The notes: generated by a model from the letters alone, not told the origin. A stretch of 64,000 nucleotides of DNA from Phycisphaerae bacterium (GCA_012744475.1 JAAYBV010000007.1:1-64000), one strand, 5' to 3'; positions 48,525 to 57,484 are shown, counted from the first letter of the stretch. Made by a program: numbers and translations.

Positions 48525-51476
48525 ATGCACCAGAGACTTCGTAGCGCAGTTCTTGTGGCCTGTGTCGCGGGCCTGGGCCTGGCGAGCGTCGCCGGGGCGG
48601 CAGATCCGAGCCTCGTAGGCTGGTGGCGGTTCGACGAGACTTCCGGCACCGTGGCGGCCGACTCGTCCGGAAACGGCAACGACGCCACGCTGTACGGCGG
48701 CCCGCAATGGGTCACCGGCACCCTGGGCGGCGCCGTTCAGATCGACGGAGGGGATGACTATCTCGAGGCCGCTCCATCGGAATCGCTGAATGTCACCGGC
48801 AGCGCCATCACGTTGACGGCCTGGGTCTACTTCGACGACGTCAGCGTCGTCCAGATCATCCTGGCCAAGGTGTTCAACAACACGATCCACACCAGCCCGT
48901 ACTTCTCGTATGGCCTGCACATCCTGTCGAACGGGCGAGGACGATGCTGGCTGTCGCTGAAGAGCAACGCAGAGTCGTTCGCCATGGCCCCGACCGGAAC
49001 CGTCACGGCCCAGCGTTGGCACCACATGGCCGGCGTCTACGACGGCGCTCAGATCCGTCTGTACCTCGACGGCCAGATCGTCGCGACCACCAACGCGACC
49101 GGGGACCTCAACGCCTATCCCGACACGATCTATCGCATGGGCAACAACGGCGGCCTGACCGAGCCGATGGGCGGCATGCTGGACGACATCCGCATCTACA
49201 AGAGGACGCTCAGCGAAGCCGAGCTCTACGATGTCATGCAGGGCATCGGGATGGAGACCGAATTCGCCGCCGACCCCGTCCCGGCCGACGAGGCCGTCGA
49301 CGTGGCGCGTGACGTCGTGTTGAGCTGGACGCCGGGCGCGTTCGCGGCGACACATGATGTCTACCTCGGCACATCCTCCGACGACGTCAACGCCGCCAGC
49401 AGGGCCAATCCGCTGGGCGTGCTGGTCAGCCAGGGCCAGGCCGACACGGCGTACAATCCGGTCCCCGGCGCGCGAGGACTCGACCTGGGTCAGACCTACT
49501 ACTGGCGCATCGACGAGGTCAACGCGGCGCCCGACAATACGATCTTCAAGGGCGCGGTCTGGAGCTTCACCAGCGAACCGGTGGCCTATCCCGTCACCGA
49601 CGTGACGGCGACCGCCTCCGGCACGTATGCCGTCGGGTCGGAACCCGAAAACACGGTCAACGGCTCCGGCCTGAACGAGAACGACCAGCACTCGATCGAC
49701 CTGGAGGACATGTGGCTCGGCGTCCCCAATCCCGATGAACCGCTGTGGATTCAATTCGAGTTCGACCGCGCCTACAAGCTGCACGAGCTCTGGGTCTGGA
49801 ACTACAACATCGCCTTCGAGGCGACGGTCGGTTTCGGCATCAAGGGTGCGACGGTGGAATACTCCGTCGACGGCCAGACCTGGGCAAGCCTCGGTGACGT
49901 CGAGCTGGCCCGAGGCCCGGCCACGGCGACCTACACGCACAACACGACGATCAACCTGGGCGGCGTGATGGCCCGGTTCGTCCGCCTGACCGCCAACAGC
50001 GGATACGGCTTCCTCGGTCAGTACGGGCTCAGCGAGGTGCGCTTCTTCTATGTCCCGGTCCAAGCCCGCGAGCCGCAGCCGGCTCCCGGCGCAACCGATG
50101 TCCCGGTCGAGACGATTCTCGACTGGCGCGGCGGACGCGAGGCTGCCTCGCATGAGGTCTTCCTCGGCGCCGATCCGCAGGTGCTCGCCGTGGTCGACGC
50201 CGTCACCGGGACGCAGTATGATCCCGGTACGCTCGATTTGGGAACCACGTACTACTGGAGGGTCGATGAGGTCAACGAGGCCGGCGACCCGGCCCGGTGG
50301 GAGGGCGAGGTCTGGAGCTTCTCCACGCTGGAGTACTTCGTGGTGGACGATTTCGAGAGCTACACCAACGACATCGACGCCGGCAAGGCAATCTTCCAAA
50401 CCTGGATCGACGGCTACGAGGACGACTCAAACGGCTCGCAGGTCGGCTATCTGGACGCCCCGTTCACCGAGCGTTCGATCGTACACGGCGGGGCGCAGTC
50501 CATGCCGCTGCTGTTCGACAACACCTCGGCCGCGACGTCGGTGGCGGATCTGGAGCTCGACGGACAGGATTGGACACAGGCCGGCATCCAGAGTCTCGTT
50601 CTGTTCTTCCGCGGCGACGCCGAAAACACCGGCGGACAGTTCTACGTGGAGATCAACGGCGTCAAGGTTGTCTACCCTGGTGCGGCTAACGTTTTGACCC
50701 GGTCGGTCTGGAAGCAGTGGAACATCGATCTGGCTTCGGTGGGCGGGAACCTGCGCAATGTCACGAGCCTGAGCGTGGGCGTCGACGGCGGCGGTTCGGG
50801 CCTTGTGTACGTTGACGACATCCGGCTGTATCGATCGGCGCCGCCTCTGCCGACGCCGGAGGACCCCGGCACAACCGGGCTGCTGGCCTGGTATACGTTT
50901 GACAACGGCGCCGTCGACAGCTCCGGCAACGGCTACAACGGCACGCTGCTGGGCGACGCCCAGGCGTTGAATGGGCAGTTGGTCCTGGACGGCGTGGACG
51001 ACGCGGTAACGGTGCCGCGGATCGGCGGGGCATCTGCGACGTTCAGCACGTTCAGCTACGCGATGTGGGTCAACCCCAGCACGTCTCTGACCTCGATCGC
51101 GTATTCCGGCGGGCTGAACAGCGACGGCTGGAGCGCCGGAGGCGTGCACTTCAAGTTCCACAACGGCGTCCTGAACGTCGGCATCAACGGTCTCGGAACC
51201 GGCGACCTCGACGGCACGACCATCGTCCCCGTCAACGCATGGACCCACATCGCTCTGACGGTCTCGCCGACGGAGATCGTCATCTACATGAACGGGCAAC
51301 AGGAGGATTACCGCGCCATCGGCGCACCATTTACCAACCTGACACTGGGCGGAACCCTCGGCGCCTGGAGCGACAGCGGAACGATTGACCGCGAGATGCC
51401 CGGAAAGATGGACGACGTCCGCATCTACGACCGGGCCTTGTCCGCCGGCGAGGTTCTGTACCTGGCCGAGCTGTAA
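48525..51476 (+). CDS. exported LamG/discoidin carbohydrate-binding protein
   Basis: A 983-residue exported protein. A signal peptide (VLVACVAGLGLASVAGAA) is followed by a LamG (concanavalin-like) domain starting SLVGWWRFDETSGTVAADSS, an FN3-like unit ending YYWRIDEVNAA, a discoidin (F5/8 type C) domain with PLWIQFEFDRAYKLHELWVW and VRFVRLTANS-like sequence, a second YYWRVDEVNEAG unit, a beta-sandwich from DDFESYTNDIDAGKAIFQTW, and a C-terminal LamG domain (LLAWYTFDNGAVDSSGNGYN). All bind sugars or proteins; no enzyme domain is seen. The pattern DVYLGTS...YYWRVDEVN is frequent in Phycisphaerae. The ATG follows GAAGGAGG. Confidence 0.85.
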   Translation: MHQRLRSAVLVACVAGLGLASVAGAADPSLVGWWRFDETSGTVAADSSGNGNDATLYGGPQWVTGTLGGAVQIDGGDDYLEAAPSESLNVTGSAITLTAWVYFDDVSVVQIILAKVFNNTIHTSPYFSYGLHILSNGRGRCWLSLKSNAESFAMAPTGTVTAQRWHHMAGVYDGAQIRLYLDGQIVATTNATGDLNAYPDTIYRMGNNGGLTEPMGGMLDDIRIYKRTLSEAELYDVMQGIGMETEFAADPVPADEAVDVARDVVLSWTPGAFAATHDVYLGTSSDDVNAASRANPLGVLVSQGQADTAYNPVPGARGLDLGQTYYWRIDEVNAAPDNTIFKGAVWSFTSEPVAYPVTDVTATASGTYAVGSEPENTVNGSGLNENDQHSIDLEDMWLGVPNPDEPLWIQFEFDRAYKLHELWVWNYNIAFEATVGFGIKGATVEYSVDGQTWASLGDVELARGPATATYTHNTTINLGGVMARFVRLTANSGYGFLGQYGLSEVRFFYVPVQAREPQPAPGATDVPVETILDWRGGREAASHEVFLGADPQVLAVVDAVTGTQYDPGTLDLGTTYYWRVDEVNEAGDPARWEGEVWSFSTLEYFVVDDFESYTNDIDAGKAIFQTWIDGYEDDSNGSQVGYLDAPFTERSIVHGGAQSMPLLFDNTSAATSVADLELDGQDWTQAGIQSLVLFFRGDAENTGGQFYVEINGVKVVYPGAANVLTRSVWKQWNIDLASVGGNLRNVTSLSVGVDGGGSGLVYVDDIRLYRSAPPLPTPEDPGTTGLLAWYTFDNGAVDSSGNGYNGTLLGDAQALNGQLVLDGVDDAVTVPRIGGASATFSTFSYAMWVNPSTSLTSIAYSGGLNSDGWSAGGVHFKFHNGVLNVGINGLGTGDLDGTTIVPVNAWTHIALTVSPTEIVIYMNGQQEDYRAIGAPFTNLTLGGTLGAWSDSGTIDREMPGKMDDVRIYDRALSAGEVLYLAEL

Positions 51477-51499
51477 TTTGCAGCATTCGATCACGACGG

Positions 51500-51629
51500 G
51501 TGGCAGCCTCAAAGCGTAGTGCAACGGAGCTTTGGGGATGGTGGACTTGACGGGCGACGTGATGGCAGAAGGTCGCCTGTGCGCTGAACCATCCCCAATC
51601 CCGATCTACATCGGGTTTGAGGCTGCCAC
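51500..51629. repeat. full GTGGCAGCCTCAA palindrome
   Basis: GTGGCAGCCTCAAA at 51500-51513 is the inverse of TTTGAGGCTGCCAC at 51616-51629; inner TTTGGGGATGGT matches the inverse of ACCATCCCCA. The centre GATGGCAGAAGG is shared with the copy at 16973. A CCCGATCTACATCGGG palindrome is nested in the right arm. Nothing else is seen in 51477-51758. Confidence 0.75.
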
Positions 51630-51758
51630 CCGGACGCTTCAATGGCTCAGGGGTGCCGATGCCCCAATCTGTACAAACACCGGCCTACACGCGGCGCGTG
51701 GCCGCCCTTGCAAAACCGGGCGGACAGGCTATGATAGCGGCCATGTGAAGGTGGTTTC

Positions 51759-52502
51759 GTGCGTGGTGGCCCGCTGTTTGAGGTGCGATTGGAAAGCTCG
51801 TTGAAGACGTTCGTCCCGCTGACGCGGATCCAGAAGCTCATCGGCAAACGGATGCTGACGTCCAAACGCACCAAGCCCTGCTTCTACCTCGAGCGCAAGG
51901 CCGACGTCACGGACCTGCTGGCGGCCCGTCACGCGCTGAGCAAACTCCACGGCGTGAAGATCACCAGCAACTCATTCCTGATCCACGCGCTGGCCCTGGC
52001 GGCCCGGCAGTACCCGCTGGTGCTGGGCCGGCTGCGAAACGACGGCGCGGACGCCTCCCTCGATTCGGCGGTGATCGACATCCCCGACGAGATCAACGTG
52101 GGGTTCGCGGTCAACAGCCCGCAGGGTCTGGTGGTGCCCGTAGTCAAAAACGCCGACCGCAAGACGCTGGCTCAGATCGCCGACGCGGAGCGGACGCTGA
52201 CACAAGACGCGCGAAGCAACCGGCTGACTCTCGAAGAGATCGAGGGCGAGACGATCGCGATGAGCAATCTCGGCGCCTACGACATCGACACGTTCGTCGG
52301 CATCGTGCCGCCGGCGGCCAGTACCATCCTCGCGGTGGGCAAGGTGCTGCACTGCATCGTCCCGGCGAACGGCCATTACGAGGTTCGCAAGCAGATGAGC
52401 CTCTCGCTGGCGGTCGATCATCGCATCGCCGACGGCCTGTACGCCGCGAAGTTCCTGAACTACATCGCAGACCATCTGAACGATCCCGAACGCCTGAAAT
52501 AG
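51759..52502 (+). CDS. stand-alone 2-oxoacid dehydrogenase E2-like acyltransferase domain
   Basis: A 247-residue protein equal to the catalytic domain of dihydrolipoamide acyltransferases. PLTRIQKLIGKRMLTSKRTK opens it, GLVVPVVKNADRKTLAQIA lies in the middle and the active-site motif LAVDHRIADGLYAAKFL is near the C-terminus. The lipoyl and E1/E3-binding domains normally ahead of it are missing, and no dehydrogenase genes are nearby, so it may serve another acyl transfer or assemble with a separate lipoyl protein. The start is GTG after AAGGTGG. It is 11 bases before the esterase gene. Confidence 0.85.
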   Translation: MRGGPLFEVRLESSLKTFVPLTRIQKLIGKRMLTSKRTKPCFYLERKADVTDLLAARHALSKLHGVKITSNSFLIHALALAARQYPLVLGRLRNDGADASLDSAVIDIPDEINVGFAVNSPQGLVVPVVKNADRKTLAQIADAERTLTQDARSNRLTLEEIEGETIAMSNLGAYDIDTFVGIVPPAASTILAVGKVLHCIVPANGHYEVRKQMSLSLAVDHRIADGLYAAKFLNYIADHLNDPERLK

Positions 52503-52513
52503 GAGGACTTGCC

Positions 52514-53422
52514 ATGAACGGCCACACTCGAACGCTCGTCGGTTTCAGTTTGCTCGCCCTGCTGCTGGCCATGTTCCCTGCCGCCTGCATCGCCGCTGAG
52601 CCTTCGGTCACTGTGCTCTGGCCCGCCGGAGGGCCCGGCGCCAAGGGCGCCGCCGACGGCGACATCCCCAAACTGACGATCTATCTGCCGGACAAGGACA
52701 AGGCGACCGGCGCGGCCATCGTGATCTGCCCCGGCGGCGGCTATGGCCATCTGGCGATGGACCACGAAGGACATCAGATCGCCCAGTGGCTGAACTCCTT
52801 CGGCGTTGCCGGCTTCATCCTCCAGTACCGCCACCGCAACAGCGGCGCCGGCTACGGCCACCCTGCTCCGCTCCAGGACGTCCAGCGGGCGATTCGCACC
52901 GTGCGCAGCGGCGCGGACCGGTGGAGCGTGAAGCCCGATCGCATCGGCGTTCTGGGCTTCTCTGCCGGCGGGCATCTGGCCTCGACCGCCGTGACGCACT
53001 TCGACGACAAAGTGTATGACCCGCGCGACGAGATCGACAAGGCCGGCGCCCGGCCCGACTTCGGCGTGCTGATCTACCCGGTGATTTCTTTCGTCGAGCC
53101 GTTCACGCACGTCGGCTCGCGCCAGAACCTGCTCGGAGCCGACGCCGGCAAAGAGCTGATCGAGAAGTTCTCCAACGAAAGGCAGGTGACCGCGCAGACT
53201 CCGCCGTGCTTCCTGATCCACACCTGGGAGGATACGGGCGTGCCGGCCGAGAACAGCGTCTACTTCTGCCTCGCCATGCGAAAGGCCAGGGTGCCCGTCG
53301 AGATGCACCTGTTCGCCAGAGGCCCGCACGGCTTCGGGCTGGGCCAGAAGATCGAAGGCACCTCCGCCTGGCCGACCCTCTGCCAGAACTGGATGAAGGT
53401 CTCCGGCTTCCTCGGGAAATAG
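52514..53422 (+). CDS. exported alpha/beta-hydrolase esterase
   Basis: A 302-residue exported esterase. The signal peptide is TRTLVGFSLLALLLAMFPAA. The oxyanion motif is CPGGGYGHL near residue 72-80, the nucleophile elbow is GFSAGGH (Ser150), and the Asp and His are likely in HTWEDTGVP and RGPHGFGLG. It resembles acetyl xylan esterases and other BD-FAE proteins. It is close to the E2-like gene on the same strand and probably shares its message, though no functional link is evident. The ATG follows AGGAGG. Confidence 0.87.
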   Translation: MNGHTRTLVGFSLLALLLAMFPAACIAAEPSVTVLWPAGGPGAKGAADGDIPKLTIYLPDKDKATGAAIVICPGGGYGHLAMDHEGHQIAQWLNSFGVAGFILQYRHRNSGAGYGHPAPLQDVQRAIRTVRSGADRWSVKPDRIGVLGFSAGGHLASTAVTHFDDKVYDPRDEIDKAGARPDFGVLIYPVISFVEPFTHVGSRQNLLGADAGKELIEKFSNERQVTAQTPPCFLIHTWEDTGVPAENSVYFCLAMRKARVPVEMHLFARGPHGFGLGQKIEGTSAWPTLCQNWMKVSGFLGK

Positions 53423-53441
53423 AACTGCAGCGTGGCACTCG

Positions 53442-54809
53442 TCACTGCGAGCTGCCGGCTCCGTCCGACGCAGGTGGCGCCGGGTCGTTCGGAGCGTCGC
53501 TGTCGGCGTGCGAATCCTGCGACCGGCGGGGCGGGGGGATCGGATAGCTCTTCAGCGGGGGCGGGTTGTACCGTCGCGGCAGCGGCGGATGGATCTCGCG
53601 AATCTCGATCGGCGCCGATTCGGAGCCTTCGGCCTGCGACTCCATCGCGCTATCGCCTTCGACCGGTGACGCGGGTGGCAGCCTCAAGTCCTGCGGACTT
53701 GGGGATGGTTCCACGCCTTCAGAGTCGCCCGGCACCGATGGCGGCTCATGTCCCCCGCCGGACCAGGACTGAAGCTCCGACTCGACGATGGCCTCGACGT
53801 CGTCGGAAGGGTTCGCTTCGGCAGCAAGCGGAACCGGCTCGCCGACCTCCCCGAGCAAGCCGTCCATCTCATCGGAGGTCACGCCGGCCTCCGGCTCAAC
53901 CGTAGCCGCCTTGGGTTCCCACTCGACGCGCGTGGCTTCCGCCGGAGCGACCCGGGCGGCAGGCTCGACTTCGGGCACAGATTCCTGCTCGGCGTGCGAC
54001 TCGGCGCTGAGTTCCGCCTCCGATTCGACACCCAGAAAGAACCGTGCGACGCGCCGGTAGTCCTCGGCGCCGTTGCAGGTGGGGTCGTATTCGAAGATGG
54101 TCTGGCCGTAGCTTGGCGCCTCGGCCAGCTTGATATTGCGTCGGATGAACGTCGGTACCAGACGCGCATCGGCCCACGCGCACGCCGAGCCGCGCGCGTT
54201 CTCGAGGAACCGCTCGATGTCCGCACGCACTTCATTCGGCAGCGACGCCCGCGTGTCGAACATGCACAGCAGCACGCCGCTGACCTTCAGGTCCCGATTG
54301 ATCCGCCGGTTGACCAGATCGACCGTCTGGAGCAGCTTGCCGAAGCCCTGAAGCGCCAGGAAGTGCGGCTGGAGCGGGATCAGCACCTCCTGAGAGGCCG
54401 CCAGCGCGTTGAGCGAGAGCAACCCCAGCGACGGGGCGCAGTCGATCAGGCAGAAGTCGAACCGGTCCTGGCTGGCCTGCATCGCCTCGCGAAGGATGAT
54501 CTCCCGTCCGACCACGCTGACCAGCTCCGTCTCGGCGCCGACCAGATCGATATTGGCGCCCAGCAGCCAGAGATTGGAGCGGACCATCATGAGGCTCTGC
54601 TCGAACTCGGCCGACTGCATCAGTACTTCGTACGAGCCGGGACGGACCGACTGAGGCTCGATGCCCAGATGGATCGTCAGGTGCGCCTGCGGGTCGAGAT
54701 CGATGACTACGACCCTCTGACCCAGGGCCGCCAAGGCCGCCGCGGTGTTGGCAGTCGTGGTCGTCTTGCCCACGCCGCCCTTCTGGTTTAGGACTGCAAT
54801 CGTTCTCAA
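53442..54809 (-). CDS. ParA/Soj-family ATPase with long acidic Pro-rich tail
   Basis: A 455-residue protein. Residues 1-260 are a ParA/MinD-type ATPase, with the deviant Walker A VLNQKGGVGKTTTTANTAAA at the N-terminus, VVVIDLDPQAH for switch 1 and FCLIDCAPSLGLL for Walker B. The next 195 residues are a tail of Glu, Pro and Ser without known domains; a GTGGCAGCC half repeat (53674-53709) is inserted in frame in it. The TTG at 54809 follows GAGG and overlaps the nusB stop (TTGA), giving the usual MRTIAVLNQKGG start; ATG at 54839 is the alternative. No ParB gene is adjacent. Confidence 0.85.
   Translation of the reverse strand: MRTIAVLNQKGGVGKTTTTANTAAALAALGQRVVVIDLDPQAHLTIHLGIEPQSVRPGSYEVLMQSAEFEQSLMMVRSNLWLLGANIDLVGAETELVSVVGREIILREAMQASQDRFDFCLIDCAPSLGLLSLNALAASQEVLIPLQPHFLALQGFGKLLQTVDLVNRRINRDLKVSGVLLCMFDTRASLPNEVRADIERFLENARGSACAWADARLVPTFIRRNIKLAEAPSYGQTIFEYDPTCNGAEDYRRVARFFLGVESEAELSAESHAEQESVPEVEPAARVAPAEATRVEWEPKAATVEPEAGVTSDEMDGLLGEVGEPVPLAAEANPSDDVEAIVESELQSWSGGGHEPPSVPGDSEGVEPSPSPQDLRLPPASPVEGDSAMESQAEGSESAPIEIREIHPPLPRRYNPPPLKSYPIPPPRRSQDSHADSDAPNDPAPPASDGAGSSQ
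53674..53709. repeat. half GTGGCAGCCTCAAG repeat in parA tail
   Basis: GTGGCAGCCTCAAG, then a short spacer and GGACTTGGGGATGG, the left half of the element complete at 16973. The gene reads it on the other strand and the frame is kept. Confidence 0.75.
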
Positions 54810-55261
54810 CCTGTCGACCTCGGCTTGTCTTCCATGCACTGCGGGTTCGTGTTGAGTCTCTTCAAAACCGCGTCGAGCACGCCGTTGACGAACGGGCCCG
54901 ATTTCTCGGTACTGTACTTCTTGGCCAGCTCGATCGCCTCATTGATCACCACCTTGGGCGGGATGTCACTACAGCACTTCAACTGATAAACCGCCAGACG
55001 AAGGATGCTCTTGTCCACGGGCGACAGACGCGAGAACTGCCAGCGGATGGTCGCGGTGACGATCAGCTCGTCACAGACCTCGACGTGCTCCCACGTCCCT
55101 TGCGTCCATTCCCAGGCCAGTTTGCGGGTGCGCTCGTCGGGCTCGTTGACGGTGAAGAACTCGCCCATCAGACGCGGGAGCAGCTCGGCCCCTTGAACGT
55201 CCAACTGATAGAGCGCCTGGATCGCCAGCTCTCTGGCCCGTGTTCGTTTGTCAATATGCAT
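54806..55261 (-). CDS. nusB: transcription antitermination factor NusB
   Basis: A 151-residue NusB, which with NusE/S10 binds boxA RNA and prevents termination in rRNA operons. RTRARELAIQALYQLDVQGA is the typical opening, LSPVDKSILRLAVYQLKCC and PPKVVINEAIELAKKYSTE the middle, and FVNGVLDAVLK the end. ATG 55261 is chosen over an upstream TTG. It is the middle gene of ribH-nusB-parA; ribH-nusB is a widely conserved pair. Confidence 0.95.
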   Translation of the reverse strand: MHIDKRTRARELAIQALYQLDVQGAELLPRLMGEFFTVNEPDERTRKLAWEWTQGTWEHVEVCDELIVTATIRWQFSRLSPVDKSILRLAVYQLKCCSDIPPKVVINEAIELAKKYSTEKSGPFVNGVLDAVLKRLNTNPQCMEDKPRSTG

Positions 55262-55302
55262 CCCGATGCGAGCGTCCTTGCACAAAAGTGCGGTTGCCGC
55301 GA

Positions 55303-55767
55303 CTATAGCTGCCCCATGACGCTGGTCATTTCCATGGCGGTCATCGCGGCGTTGGCGCCGGCGTTGCCCATCTTCGTGCCGGCCCTCTCAACCGCCTGTT
55401 CGAGCGTCTCGCAGGTCAGCACGCCGAAGACCGTCGGGACCGACGTGTCGTAGTTGATCTGCCCGATGCCCCGAACAACCTGCTGAAACACCGCTTCGTA
55501 GTGTCCGGTCTGACCCCGGATGACGGCGCCCAGGCAGATGACCGCGGCGAACTTGCCGCTGTCGGCCAGCTTCTTGGCCGCGACGGTGATCTCGCAGGCG
55601 CCAGGTACCCAGACCACCGAGATCTGCTCGTCGGAGGCGCCGTGACGCTGGAGGCAATCGATCGCGCCGCCGAGAAGCTTCGACGTGATGAACTCGTTGA
55701 ACCGGCTGACGACGATGCCATATTTGCCCTTGCCGGCTGTGATCTGGCCTTTGATTTCCTGGATCAT
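55303..55767 (-). CDS. ribH: 6,7-dimethyl-8-ribityllumazine synthase
   Basis: A 154-residue lumazine synthase, which joins 5-amino-6-ribitylaminouracil with 3,4-dihydroxybutanone 4-phosphate in the riboflavin pathway and assembles into pentamers or capsids. IVVSRFNEFITSKLLGGAID and VWVPGACEITVAAKKLAD are substrate-site segments; the catalytic His is in AVIRGQTGHYEAVFQQ; VPTVFGVLTCETLEQA closes the site. The ATG at 55767 gives the usual length. It starts a three-gene operon with nusB and parA. Confidence 0.95.
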   Translation of the reverse strand: MIQEIKGQITAGKGKYGIVVSRFNEFITSKLLGGAIDCLQRHGASDEQISVVWVPGACEITVAAKKLADSGKFAAVICLGAVIRGQTGHYEAVFQQVVRGIGQINYDTSVPTVFGVLTCETLEQAVERAGTKMGNAGANAAMTAMEMTSVMGQL

Positions 55768-56052
55768 GATCTGGACTCTCCACGCTCTCGGTCGGTCACG
55801 CCAACCGATCCTACAAAACGGACCTTCCCGCCTTGTCACTTTACCGGCTTATTATAGGATGCTTGGCGGCGCGTTTCCACAAAAACCCCTGTCGCCGCCG
55901 CCGGCCTGCTCGCAAACAGGCGCAACACCTTGTCAAAAAACACTTTACGTCATCGAGAATTGGCCGGCCCTCCACCTGGCGCGCAAAGCAACGGCGGCAC
56001 CGCCGATCCGGTGCCGCCTGATGGGGAACTGCCTCGAAACCACTTACGACGT

Positions 56053-56448
56053 TTAGCTGCTGCGGATTTGGATGCGTTTCGGTTTGGCCTCTTCCGGCTT
56101 GTTGATGCGGACGGTCAGCACGCCCGCGTTCATCTCGGCGCTGATATGGCCGGCGTCGACGTCGTTGGGCAGAGTGAACTCGCGGCGGTAGTCGCCGATT
56201 CGCGTCTCCCGGTAGACCGGCGTTCCGGACTCCTCGGGATCGACCTTGCCCGTGACGATCAGCGTGCCTTTGTCGACGGTGATGTCCGCGTTCTCTTTCC
56301 GAACGCCGGGCATGTCGTACCGAAGGGTCAACCCGTCCGGCGTTTCACTGGTGTCGACCGGGGGCACGAAATACTGTTGTGTCTGCTCTTCTCTTCGCGT
56401 CACCGCCGCGTGCTGCGGCCGGGTGATGTCCTGCTGATTCGGTGCCAT
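56053..56448 (-). CDS. small heat-shock protein Hsp20
   Basis: A 131-residue alpha-crystallin-type chaperone, which keeps unfolding proteins soluble. The N-terminal arm is polar; the alpha-crystallin domain covers about residues 30-125 (LTLRYDMPGVRKENADITVD, then YRREFTLPNDVDAGHISAEM, GVLTVRINKPEEAKPKRI). The end IQIRSS has the I-x-I motif that links dimers. It lies about 55 bases downstream of a second hsp20 and probably follows the same promoter. Confidence 0.92.
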   Translation of the reverse strand: MAPNQQDITRPQHAAVTRREEQTQQYFVPPVDTSETPDGLTLRYDMPGVRKENADITVDKGTLIVTGKVDPEESGTPVYRETRIGDYRREFTLPNDVDAGHISAEMNAGVLTVRINKPEEAKPKRIQIRSS

Positions 56449-56502
56449 AGCTCTCAACCTCCCATCAAACGATAACGGTCCTGTTGTCGCCGTTGGGTCC
56501 TC

Positions 56503-56937
56503 TTACGATGCAATCTTGATCTTCTTTGCCTTCGCTTCTTCGGCCTTCTCCATGTACACGCGCAGCACGCCGTCGCGGTACTCGGCCTTGACCGAGTTCG
56601 TGTCGACCGGAGTGGGCAATGTCACTGTCCGCGTGAATGCCCCCATCGGTCTCTCGCGCCGGTAGTAGCGCTCCTGCTCGGACTCCTCGACCTTGCGCTC
56701 GCCCTTGATGGTCAGCGAATCGCCCAGCACGGTCAGCTCGAAGTCGCCGCTCTTCATCCCCGGCGCCTCGGCGGTCATCACGAGCGCCTGGCCCTGGTCG
56801 TATACGTTGATCGCCGGGAAGGTGCCACGCGGCACACTCCGAAGACTCAACGGACGACCCACCGCATTGAGGATCCGATCCATCTCTTCCAGCGTCTTGC
56901 CCACGTCAAAGAATGGTGACCAGTTCTCGAACCACAT
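56503..56937 (-). CDS. small heat-shock protein Hsp20
   Basis: A 144-residue Hsp20 chaperone. The arm (MWFENWSPFFDVGKTLEEMD) is followed by the alpha-crystallin domain with PAINVYDQGQALVMTAEAPG, LTIKGERKVEESEQERYYRR and GVLRVYMEKAEEAKAKKIKI; the I-x-I-type motif KIKIAS ends it. The ATG at 56937 follows GGGAGG. A sigma-54-type promoter lies about 80 bases upstream. The two neighbouring Hsp20s differ in sequence and may form mixed oligomers. Confidence 0.93.
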   Translation of the reverse strand: MWFENWSPFFDVGKTLEEMDRILNAVGRPLSLRSVPRGTFPAINVYDQGQALVMTAEAPGMKSGDFELTVLGDSLTIKGERKVEESEQERYYRRERPMGAFTRTVTLPTPVDTNSVKAEYRDGVLRVYMEKAEEAKAKKIKIAS

Positions 56938-57017
56938 CGTCAGTACCTCCCAGGGTCTCCACCAACTCTTCTGCGGCATCCATGCCTTCATGCCTTTTCC
57001 ACTCTACAATCCACTGT

Positions 57018-57033
57018 TGCAAACTGCGTGCCA
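57018..57033 (-). promoter_or_regulatory. sigma-54 promoter of the hsp20 pair
   Basis: On the minus strand TGGCACGCAGTTTGCA fits the sigma-54 consensus TGGCACG-N4-TTGCA, with GG (-24) and GC (-12) 12 bases apart. The start would be near 57007. No CIRCE element is visible. An enhancer-binding protein would be needed; ACATGT near 57070 is a small dyad upstream. Confidence 0.75.
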
Positions 57034-57484
57034 GAACACATGCACTCTTCTCAACCCTCTGTAATATCACATGTTAGACATACCCTCACGCGTGTGCCAC
57101 CCCGCCAGAATCTGCCATTCTTGCAGACGCCCGCGGTGCCGTCGCGGACGTGATCTGACATGTGTGTGCCAGCAACAGATCATTGGGCTTGAGGGTTCGG
57201 CGCTGGACCTGGACTGAGCGGCGGCAGCTCGGGGGTTATGAGACGGTTTGCGCGGGGTGGAGGAAGAAGGGTTCGCGTTGGGGTTATCGGACGGGGACGG
57301 TTAGGCGGGGGTTCGGCCAAGCTTCATTCTGCAAGGGACTTATGCACAGGCGCGGGCAGCGAGCCGGGCGGGCGAAAAGGACTTCGCCGGCGGCGGAAAA
57401 CGGGTTAAGAGCCTGCCGTCAGCGGGCGATATAGCCGGGTGTAGTCAGGCTGTACCCTGGGAACGCTGGAGGCAAGCAACGACG
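57034..57484. other. gap without a gene
   Basis: These 450 bases hold no gene I can support; the one longer frame (from 57162) is rich in Arg, Gly and Trp with no fold. Upstream sequences of the sigma-54 promoter probably occupy the left part. GGAGG near 57470 is the ribosome site of the TPR gene. Confidence 0.4.

Noticed and set aside
48357-50399. Minus-strand open frame of 680 codons
   Set aside because: Antisense to the LamG/discoidin protein; no domain pattern.
56938-57130. CIRCE/HrcA operator upstream of hsp20
   Set aside because: No TTAGCACTC-N9-GAGTGCTAA pattern is present.
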